Positions 7,743-13,883 of a DNA stretch of 13,883 nt are shown here, in pieces. Both the position numbers and the translations under genes were made by a program. Under the pieces are notes generated by a model. That model saw nothing but the letters and a program-made list of their open reading frames with translations. It did not search any database and was not told the DNA's origin. Origin of the DNA: X23 sp050251575 (GTDB lineage Bacteria; Bacillota; Clostridia; SK-Y3). The stretch is from NCBI GenBank assembly GCA_050251575.1, contig JBFWMP010000068.1:1-13883 (forward strand), read 5' to 3'. The number at the start of each line of letters is the position of its first letter. The stretch's first letter is position 1.

Positions 7743-7771
7743 TTGCGTTTTTACAGATAATATAATATAAT
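7743..7771 (+). promoter_or_regulatory. Candidate sigma-A promoter of the gltBD leader
   Basis: TTGCGT (7743-7748) and TATAAT (7766-7771) are 17 bases apart, predicting a start near 7778, about 450 bases upstream of gltB. An identical copy lies at 7516-7544. The run of overlapping TATAAT-like boxes makes the exact -10 uncertain. Confidence 0.6.
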
Positions 7772-7797
7772 AAATATAACAATTAAATATGTATTAC

Positions 7798-7853
7798 AGA
7801 ACAATGGCGTTCTCAACAATTCTCTTTGGAGGGTTTGTTTGAGGGCGCTTTTT
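7798..7853 (+). terminator. Attenuator: intrinsic terminator overlapping an ANTAR-like hexaloop hairpin
   Basis: The terminator stem pairs GCGTTCTCAA (7807-7816) with TTGAGGGCGC (7839-7848), including two G-U pairs. An inner stem TTCTC/GAGGG has a four-base loop TTTG, and a run of five T follows (7849-7853). Its 5' arm overlaps an alternative hairpin, AGAAC-AATGGC-GTTCT (7798-7813), so both cannot form at once. The six-base loop has A at position 1 and G at position 4, as in RNA sites of ANTAR antiterminators. The partner hairpin P1 usual for ANTAR sites was not found. The same element occurs at 7571-7626. The terminator is well supported; ANTAR control is inference. Confidence 0.65.
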
Positions 7854-7979
7854 GCATTCGTATTTAAGTTAATAATTTTATGGTCATTTTGATGTGATAT
7901 CCCGGCATCGCATTATGACATAATCAATCGTCATTTGTACGTTGATAATTGATTTACTCCCTATACTATTTCCCCATAA

Positions 7980-8016
7980 ATAACATCGATATAGTCAACG
8001 CCGGGATCGATGTTAT
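7980..8016 (+). promoter_or_regulatory. Switchable hairpin in the gltB leader
   Basis: An 11-bp perfect stem pairs 7980-7990 (core AACATCGAT) with 8006-8016 (core ATCGATGTT) around a 15-base loop. The 5' arm (7979-7987, AATAACATC) can instead pair perfectly with GATGTTATT at 8039-8047, and the 3' arm start (8000-8007, GCCGGGAT) with ATCCCGGC at 7899-7906. Function is unknown. Confidence 0.45.
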
Positions 8017-8075
8017 CATAAGGTTCTATAATAGCGATGATGTTATTACCTAATAAATGATTATTATCAAGTGTC

Positions 8076-8117
8076 ATAGCTGTTATGGAGAAGAAATATC
8101 ATAACAGCTATTTTATT
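8076..8117 (+). terminator. Second intrinsic terminator in the gltB leader
   Basis: A perfect 12-bp stem, ATAGCTGTTATG (8076-8087) and CATAACAGCTAT (8100-8111), with a 12-base loop is followed by TTTATT. It lies about 110 bases before gltB on the coding strand. With no strong promoter after it, gltB transcription would have to pass it, suggesting a second attenuation point. Confidence 0.7.
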
Positions 8118-8225
8118 GCATATGCAGCAATTTATTTTTACGAGTTTTTTAGTGAGGTTTTGTTCCAAGCTCTGAGCTCTGAACTCCGAGCAAATTTCAA
8201 ATAAATCATAGAAAGGTTGGACGGT

Positions 8226-11200
8226 ATGAATCAACTTGGAATACCAAAAAAGCAAGGGCTTTATGACCCGCGCTTTGAACATGATGCCTGTGGTATTGGT
8301 TTGGTGACAAATATAAAGGGGAGAAAATCGCATGAAATTATACGTCAGGCAATTACCATCTTAATAAACCTGACTCACCGCGGTGGATGCGGATGTGAGA
8401 CCAATACGGGTGATGGTGCCGGTATATTGCTTCAGATTCCCCATGAATTCATGGTAAAGGTATGTAAAAAGGAAAAAATTCAGCTGCCTGAAGAAGGAGG
8501 ATATGGGGTTGGAATGCTTTTCTTATCCCCCAATGCTCAAGAGAGAGAAGAGAATGAAAAGCTTCTCGAGAAAATTATTGAAGAAGAAGAACAATCTGTT
8601 TTAGGATGGAGAACAGTACCGGTTAATGATGTTTCTTTGGGTAATGCTGCAAAAGCAGGTATGCCTTTTGTCCGACAGATTTTTATCAAAAAGGATTCGG
8701 CAGTTGACAACCAACTGGCCTTTGAAAGAAAGTTATATATCATTAGAAAACGTGCAGAAAAAGAAATTCGTTATTCAGGAATGAAGGGTGGAGAATATTT
8801 CTTCTTTACAAGCCTTTCTTCCCGTACCATCGTATACAAGGGGATGCTGACACCGGAGCAGGTAGATGAATTCTATCCTGATCTTTTAGACAGTGACATG
8901 GAAGCAGCAATAGCACTTGTACACTCTCGTTTTAGTACAAATACTTTTCCAAGCTGGGAACGCGCGCATCCTAACCGCTATATCATTCACAACGGTGAGA
9001 TCAATACGCTTCGCGGAAATGTTAACTGGACACATGCCAGAGAAGCCATGTTTGAATCGGATTTGTTTGGTGATGACATGAAAAAGGTTCTTCCCATCAT
9101 TAATCAGGATGGCAGTGATTCAGCGATGCTGGATAACTATATAGAATTGCTGTCCCTTGCAGGTCGTTCACTGCCGCATGCTGTTATGATGGCTATTCCT
9201 GAACCGTGGGAAAAACATGAGAGTATGAGTGATGAAAAAAGAGCGTTTTATGAGTATCACAGCTGTATGACAGAGCCGTGGGATGGACCTGCAGCCATTG
9301 CATTCACAGATGGAACATATGTTGGAGCGGTACTGGATAGAAACGGTTTAAGGCCTTCAAGATATTATGTTACAAAAGATGATATGGTTATCCTTTCTTC
9401 TGAAGTAGGAGTATTAGATATTGCGCCTGATAATATCTTGAAAAAAGAAAGGCTTCATCCGGGAAAAATGCTTCTGATCGATACAAAAGAAGGAAGAATT
9501 ATTGAGGATGAAGAGTTGAAAGCCAGCATAGCAGCGCAGCAGCCTTATCGTGAATGGTTGGATGAACATCTTGTTGAGCTAAAAGACTTGCCGGATGTTG
9601 AGTATGTACCTTTACAAGAGAATTATACAATATTGAAGAGACAAAGAGCATTTGGATATACTTCAGAAGAACTGAAGCTGGTGATAGGACCAATTGCTAA
9701 AGATGGCATCGACCCTATTGGAGCAATGGGCACGGATATTCCGTTGGCAGTTCTGTCCAATAAGCCGCAGCTTCTTTATAATTATTTTAAGCAGCTTTTT
9801 GCGCAGGTAACCAATCCGCCGATTGATGCGCTGCGTGAGGAACTGATTACATCGTCTATTACTATGATTGGTTCTGAGGGTAATATGCTGAAGCCTGATG
9901 CCAGAAATTGCAGACAGATAAAGTTACACACACCTATTTTAAACAATGAAGAGCTGCAGAAGTTAACAACCATCACCAGAGAAGGTTTTAAGGCAAAAAC
10001 TCTTCCGATATTATTTAACGCTGCTGAAAATGGCAAGGGCTTGGAAGAAGCAATGGAGGTGCTATACAAATCCGCTAGTGAAGCGATTGAAGCGGGATAT
10101 AATCTGCTGATTCTATCCGATAGAGGAGTAGATAGTCAAAAAGCACCCATACCGGCACTTTTAGCTGTTGCTGGACTGCATCATTACTTGATTCGTGAAG
10201 GAACGAGAATGAAGGTAAGCTTGCTTCTCGAATCGGGAGAACCTCGTGAAGTGCACCATTTTGCACTTTTATTAGGATACGGAGTAAGTGCGGTGAATCC
10301 TTATCTGGTTTTTGAAACCATTGAAGATATGATACACAATAGACTTATTACTGATATTTTATATAAAGATGCTGTTAAAAAATATATAAAAGCAGTTACA
10401 AAAGGCGTAGTAAAGGTAATGTCTAAAATGGGTATTTCAACCATTCAGAGTTATCAGGGGGCGCAGATTTTTGAAGCACTCGGTATTGACAACTCAGTGA
10501 TTGATAAATATTTTACATGGACTCCTTCTCGTATTGGAGGTATTGGAATTGCAGAAATTTCAAAGGAAGCAAAAATGCGTCATGATAGTGCTTTTGGAGA
10601 AAGACAAGCAGATGTGAAAACCCTTGAGACCGGTGGTAACTATCAATGGAGAAAAGATGGAGAATATCATCTTTTCAATCCTGAATCAGTGCATAAACTG
10701 CAGTATGCGTGCAGAAGTGAAAATTACAGCTTGTTTAAAGAATATACGGCGCTTATCAATGAACAGGCGCAGAGTCACTGCACCATTAGAGGTCTTCTGG
10801 ACATGAAATTGGACGAAAACCCAATATCTATTGATGAAGTTGAATCAGTGGAATCCATATGTAAAAGGTTTAAGACCGGTGCAATGTCTTACGGATCCAT
10901 TAGCCAGGAAGCGCACGAAAGCATGGCAATTGCGATGAATCGTCTTGGAGGGAAAAGTAATACGGGAGAAGGCGGAGAAAATCCTGAACGCTTTATCCCA
11001 GATGCGAATGGTGATTCAAGATGCAGTGCTATTAAGCAGGTTGCATCAGGACGTTTTGGTGTTACCATAGAATATTTGGTAAATTCGAAAGAAATACAGA
11101 TAAAAATGGCACAAGGGGCGAAACCGGGTGAAGGTGGTCAGCTGCCGGGCCGTAAGGTTTATCCGTGGATTGCTAAAGCTAGGTATTCAACACCGGGTGT

Positions 11201-12824
11201 AGGGTTGATTTCACCACCACCGCATCATGATATCTATTCCATTGAAGATCTTGCACAGCTTATTCATGATTTGAAAAATGCAAACCAAGGTGCAAGAATT
11301 ACCGTGAAACTGGTATCAGAGGTAGGGGTAGGGACTATTGCAGCCGGGGTAGCAAAAGCTCGTGCAGATGTTGTATTGATCAGTGGTTATGATGGGGGTA
11401 CAGGAGCTTCTCCAAGAACCAGTATCAGGCATGCGGGACTTCCTTGGGAGTTAGGTCTTGCGGAAACACATCAGACCCTAATGTTAAATGATTTGAGAAG
11501 TAGAATTACCGTGGAAACAGATGGAAAGCTTTTGACAGGCCGCGACGTTGCTATTGCTGCAATGCTTGGAGCAGAAGAATTCGGTTTTGCGACAGCACCA
11601 TTAATTGTACTTGGATGCGTGATGATGAGAGTGTGTCATTTGGATACCTGCCCTGTAGGAGTCGCAACACAAAACCCAGCGTTAAGAAAGAAATTTATGG
11701 GTAAGCCGGAACATGTAGTAAACTTTATGAAGTTTATTGCACAGGACTTGCGTGAATGGATGGCAAAATTAGGTTTTAGAACCATAGAAGAGATGATTGG
11801 CCGTGTTGATAAACTGATGCCTAAAAAGGCGATTGACCATTGGAAGGCAAAGGGTATTGATTTATCTGCATTGCTGCACCAGCCTGAAGTAGGGGAAAAA
11901 GTAGGAAGGTCCTGTACCATGAAACAGGATCACGAATTGGAAAAATCACTTGACCGGCAAGTATTGTTAGAAACTTGCAAACCTGCTTTAGAATCCGGAA
12001 AATTGGTTGAAGCAGTACTGCCCATTAAAAATACGAATCGTGTTGTTGGCACAATTTTGGGAAGCGAGATCGCGAAAAAATATGGTCTCAAAGGATTAGC
12101 GGAAGACACTATTAAGTTATACTTCAAAGGGTCGGCAGGTCAAAGCTTTGGTGCTTTTGCATCAAAAGGAATCACAATGAAATTGGAAGGTGATAGCAAT
12201 GACTATATCGGAAAAGGGCTGTCCGGTGGAAAAATTGTCGTAGTACCTCCTAAAGAGTCCACCTTTGTACCCGAAGAAAACGTAATTATCGGTAACGTAG
12301 CTTTTTATGGCGCAACATCAGGAGAAGCGTATATTCGAGGAAGTGCCGGAGAACGTTTCTGTGTCAGAAACAGCGGAGCATATGCTGTTGTTGAGGCAGT
12401 AGGGGATCATGGATGTGAGTACATGACGGGTGGGCGTGCCGTAGTTTTAGGCAAGACAGGAAGAAACTTTGCAGCCGGTATGTCAGGCGGTATTGTCTAT
12501 GTACTGGATGAGAATAATGATTTTGAACAAAGATGTAATAAAGAAATGGTGCTTTTAGAAGCACTTGCAGATCAAGAAGACGTTCAGGAACTAAAGGATA
12601 TGATCACCAAACATGCACAATACACTGAAAGTGACGTTGCAAAACGTATCATTGCAAATTGGGATGAAATGGTGAAGAAATTTATTAAGGTCATACCGAA
12701 GGATTATAAAGTAGTGCTTGAAGCATTAAAGAGAGTGCAGAAAGCCGGATTGAGCGGTGAAGAAGCAATGATGGCTGCATTTGAAGAAAATAATCGTGAT
12801 GCTGCACGTGTAAGCGGAACCTAA
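8226..12824 (+). CDS. gltB: Glutamate synthase (NADPH), large subunit (1532 aa)
   Basis: The GltB subunit hydrolyses glutamine and channels ammonia to 2-oxoglutarate, giving two glutamates with electrons from GltD. Domains in order: a class II glutamine amidotransferase (about 22-430) with the N-terminal nucleophile Cys22 in DACGIG, implying removal of a 21-residue propeptide; a central domain (about 480-770); an FMN-binding TIM barrel (about 830-1210) with ISQEAHESMA and GGTGASP; the 3Fe-4S motif Cys1131-x5-Cys1137-x4-Cys1142; and a C-terminal GXGXG beta-helix (about 1280-1480) with GSAGQSFGAF. The length is normal. ATG 8226 is preferred because GAAAGG (8211-8216) lies 9 bases upstream. The TTG at 8217 abuts that site. 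It is followed by gltD 29 bases later. A long leader with two terminators suggests control by nitrogen-responsive attenuation, which is inferred. Confidence 0.97.
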   Translation: MNQLGIPKKQGLYDPRFEHDACGIGLVTNIKGRKSHEIIRQAITILINLTHRGGCGCETNTGDGAGILLQIPHEFMVKVCKKEKIQLPEEGGYGVGMLFLSPNAQEREENEKLLEKIIEEEEQSVLGWRTVPVNDVSLGNAAKAGMPFVRQIFIKKDSAVDNQLAFERKLYIIRKRAEKEIRYSGMKGGEYFFFTSLSSRTIVYKGMLTPEQVDEFYPDLLDSDMEAAIALVHSRFSTNTFPSWERAHPNRYIIHNGEINTLRGNVNWTHAREAMFESDLFGDDMKKVLPIINQDGSDSAMLDNYIELLSLAGRSLPHAVMMAIPEPWEKHESMSDEKRAFYEYHSCMTEPWDGPAAIAFTDGTYVGAVLDRNGLRPSRYYVTKDDMVILSSEVGVLDIAPDNILKKERLHPGKMLLIDTKEGRIIEDEELKASIAAQQPYREWLDEHLVELKDLPDVEYVPLQENYTILKRQRAFGYTSEELKLVIGPIAKDGIDPIGAMGTDIPLAVLSNKPQLLYNYFKQLFAQVTNPPIDALREELITSSITMIGSEGNMLKPDARNCRQIKLHTPILNNEELQKLTTITREGFKAKTLPILFNAAENGKGLEEAMEVLYKSASEAIEAGYNLLILSDRGVDSQKAPIPALLAVAGLHHYLIREGTRMKVSLLLESGEPREVHHFALLLGYGVSAVNPYLVFETIEDMIHNRLITDILYKDAVKKYIKAVTKGVVKVMSKMGISTIQSYQGAQIFEALGIDNSVIDKYFTWTPSRIGGIGIAEISKEAKMRHDSAFGERQADVKTLETGGNYQWRKDGEYHLFNPESVHKLQYACRSENYSLFKEYTALINEQAQSHCTIRGLLDMKLDENPISIDEVESVESICKRFKTGAMSYGSISQEAHESMAIAMNRLGGKSNTGEGGENPERFIPDANGDSRCSAIKQVASGRFGVTIEYLVNSKEIQIKMAQGAKPGEGGQLPGRKVYPWIAKARYSTPGVGLISPPPHHDIYSIEDLAQLIHDLKNANQGARITVKLVSEVGVGTIAAGVAKARADVVLISGYDGGTGASPRTSIRHAGLPWELGLAETHQTLMLNDLRSRITVETDGKLLTGRDVAIAAMLGAEEFGFATAPLIVLGCVMMRVCHLDTCPVGVATQNPALRKKFMGKPEHVVNFMKFIAQDLREWMAKLGFRTIEEMIGRVDKLMPKKAIDHWKAKGIDLSALLHQPEVGEKVGRSCTMKQDHELEKSLDRQVLLETCKPALESGKLVEAVLPIKNTNRVVGTILGSEIAKKYGLKGLAEDTIKLYFKGSAGQSFGAFASKGITMKLEGDSNDYIGKGLSGGKIVVVPPKESTFVPEENVIIGNVAFYGATSGEAYIRGSAGERFCVRNSGAYAVVEAVGDHGCEYMTGGRAVVLGKTGRNFAAGMSGGIVYVLDENNDFEQRCNKEMVLLEALADQEDVQELKDMITKHAQYTESDVAKRIIANWDEMVKKFIKVIPKDYKVVLEALKRVQKAGLSGEEAMMAAFEENNRDAARVSGT

Positions 12825-12853
12825 GCTGCGATATAAGAAATGGAGGACATGAG

Positions 12854-13883
12854 ATGGGTAAACCAACAGGATTTATGGAATATATGCGTGAACTGCCTGG
12901 AGATCGTGCACCTTCCGAAAGGATTGGTGATTGGCAGGAGTTTCACGACCATTTTGAAGAAGAAAAACTCAGAACACAGGGTGCAAGGTGTATGGATTGC
13001 GGTATTCCTTTTTGTCACAGCGGTATGCTTTTAAACGGAATGGTATCAGGCTGTCCTATCAATAATCTTATTCCGGAATGGAATGACTTGATATATAAGG
13101 GTATGTGGAAAGAGGCTGTTGATAGATTGCTTAAGACAAATAACTTCCCGGAATTTACCGGGAGAGTTTGTCCTGCTCCTTGCGAAGGTTCATGCACATT
13201 AGGGATGCTGGAACCGGCAGTTACTATAAAGAATATAGAATGCCATATTATTGACAAAGCATTTGAAGAAGGATGGATGGTTGCTGAGCCTCCGGCAGTT
13301 CGTACAGGGAAGAAAGTTGCAGTGGTAGGTTCCGGACCTTCAGGTCTTGCTTGTGCTGCTCAGTTAAATAAAGCAGGACATATAGTAACGGTATATGAAA
13401 GAGCAGACAGAATCGGCGGACTGATGATGTACGGTATTCCAAATATGAAGCTGGATAAAAAGGTTGTACAGCGAAGAGTGGATATGCTGACACAAGAGGG
13501 GATAACCTTTATTACAAATACAGAAGTAGGCAAGGACTATCCTGTAGAAAAGTTGAAGTCTGAATATGATGCGGTTGTATTATGCGGCGGTGCGACAAAA
13601 CCGAGAGATCTTAATATTGAAGGAAGAGCACTGAAGGGCGTTCACTTTGCTGTGGAGTTTTTACGGGCAAACACCAAGAGTCTCCTGGATTCTAATCTGC
13701 AGGACGGGAATTATATCAGTGCAAAAGATAAGAATGTTATCGTGATTGGTGGGGGGGATACAGGGACGGACTGTGTTGGAACTTCCATACGGCACGGATG
13801 TAAGAATGTAGTGCAGTTGGAAATTATGCCGAAGCCTCCGGAACAACGCACACCTGATAACCCATGGCCGCAATGGCCTAAAA
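12854..13883 (+). CDS. gltD: Glutamate synthase, small subunit; 3' end outside the window
   Basis: GltD takes electrons from NADPH through FAD and passes them by two 4Fe-4S clusters to GltB. The visible 343 codons begin MGKPTGFMEYMRE, as in the family. Cluster cysteines lie in CMDCGIPFC (Cys46, Cys49, Cys54), GCP (Cys67) and GRVCPAPCEGSC. The FAD-binding GSGPSG (159-164) and the second dinucleotide fold GGGDTG (299-304) follow. The protein is usually about 490 residues, so roughly a third lies beyond the window edge. GGAGG (12842-12846) is 7 bases before the ATG, and the gap of 29 bases to gltB with no terminator indicates one operon. No defect is seen in the visible part. Confidence 0.96.
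   Translation, partial: MGKPTGFMEYMRELPGDRAPSERIGDWQEFHDHFEEEKLRTQGARCMDCGIPFCHSGMLLNGMVSGCPINNLIPEWNDLIYKGMWKEAVDRLLKTNNFPEFTGRVCPAPCEGSCTLGMLEPAVTIKNIECHIIDKAFEEGWMVAEPPAVRTGKKVAVVGSGPSGLACAAQLNKAGHIVTVYERADRIGGLMMYGIPNMKLDKKVVQRRVDMLTQEGITFITNTEVGKDYPVEKLKSEYDAVVLCGGATKPRDLNIEGRALKGVHFAVEFLRANTKSLLDSNLQDGNYISAKDKNVIVIGGGDTGTDCVGTSIRHGCKNVVQLEIMPKPPEQRTPDNPWPQWPK

Larger units (their letters stand above)
7732..7858 (+). repeat. Second copy of the 127-bp sequence, starting at the N gap
   Basis: It begins at the first base after the N run and ends at 7858, after which the sequence continues uniquely towards gltB. It holds a promoter, an ANTAR-like hairpin and a terminator, annotated separately. 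Confidence 0.9.
7859..8225 (+). promoter_or_regulatory. Long structured leader upstream of gltB, no gene
   Basis: These 367 bases hold no credible gene. A hairpin is possible at 7922-7954 (AATCAAT/ATTGATT). A further promoter candidate is TTGATA (7942-7947) with TACTAT (7964-7969), 16 bases apart. A strong hairpin at 7980-8016 competes with other pairings, a second terminator lies at 8076-8117, and three near-identical 7-mers (GCTCTGA, GCTCTGA, ACTCCGA) occur at 8169-8189. No known riboswitch or T-box consensus was recognised. The ribosome binding site GAAAGG is at 8211-8216. Confidence 0.5.

Noticed and set aside
7567..7782. Minus-strand reading frame through the second gap
   Set aside because: Half of it is unknown bases and the rest is the AT-rich promoter and terminator region read backwards.
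7505..7858. A true direct repeat or insertion element flanking a mobile gene
   Set aside because: Both copies end exactly at the N run and share 127 identical bases, which fits an unmerged contig overlap better. No transposase sequence is visible.
8217..8225. TTG at 8217 as the gltB start
   Set aside because: GAAAGG ends at 8216, leaving no space before it. The same site is well placed for ATG 8226.
7859..8225. T-box or known amino-acid riboswitch in front of gltB
   Set aside because: No T-box core sequence or recognisable riboswitch core was found in the leader.
9499..10266. Several minus-strand frames within gltB
   Set aside because: They are shadows of a strongly conserved gene and have no start signals of their own.

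Overview
The window looks like chromosomal housekeeping DNA from a low-GC Gram-positive anaerobe, most likely a clostridium of the Lachnospiraceae. The evidence is AT-rich sequence with strong AGGAGG-type ribosome binding sites, near-consensus TTGACA/TATAAT promoters, several TTG/GTG starts, diaminopimelate made through DapL, and the radA, dapF-dapL and gltB-gltD genes. The genus is an inference. Two runs of exactly 100 N (6087-6186 and 7632-7731) mark scaffold joins in a draft assembly, so spacing across them is unknown.

Layout. (1) 1-949, minus strand: a membrane-anchored family 2 glycosyltransferase interrupted by one in-frame stop at 104-106. The reading frame and the family-like sequence continue beyond the stop to the window edge. 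(2) 1147-3078, plus: a GH15 glucoamylase-type glycosidase, divergent from the glycosyltransferase, with a direct repeat and a small palindrome in its promoter region. (3) 3152-4507, plus: radA, ending in a bidirectional terminator shared with (4) 4572-4973, minus: a small clostridial protein of unknown function with four paired cysteines. (5) 4974-5267: two divergent consensus promoters separated by a 53-bp near-perfect palindrome that is flanked by a 7-bp direct repeat, resembling a fold-back miniature element. (6) 5268-7457, plus: dapF (its last codons are lost in the first gap) and dapL, the last steps to meso-diaminopimelate. The single long frame across them is an artefact of the N run. 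(7) 7458-8225: a long non-coding region with a hairpin after dapL, a 127-bp sequence present identically on both sides of the second gap (very probably a contig-end overlap), a promoter followed by a terminator whose 5' arm can instead form a small ANTAR-like hairpin, a leader with mutually exclusive pairings, and a second terminator. (8) 8226-12824 and 12854-13883, plus: gltB and the first two thirds of gltD, the two subunits of NADPH-dependent glutamate synthase.

How it fits together. gltBD makes glutamate from glutamine and 2-oxoglutarate. DapL uses glutamate as amino donor to make LL-diaminopimelate, which DapF epimerises for lysine and peptidoglycan. dapFL and gltBD therefore form an amino-nitrogen block, and the gltB leader looks like an attenuation-controlled switch for it. 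No CRISPR array, tRNA, rRNA, phage or transposase gene is visible. The most unusual parts are the structured gltB leader, the fold-back element upstream of dapF and the nonsense codon in the glycosyltransferase.
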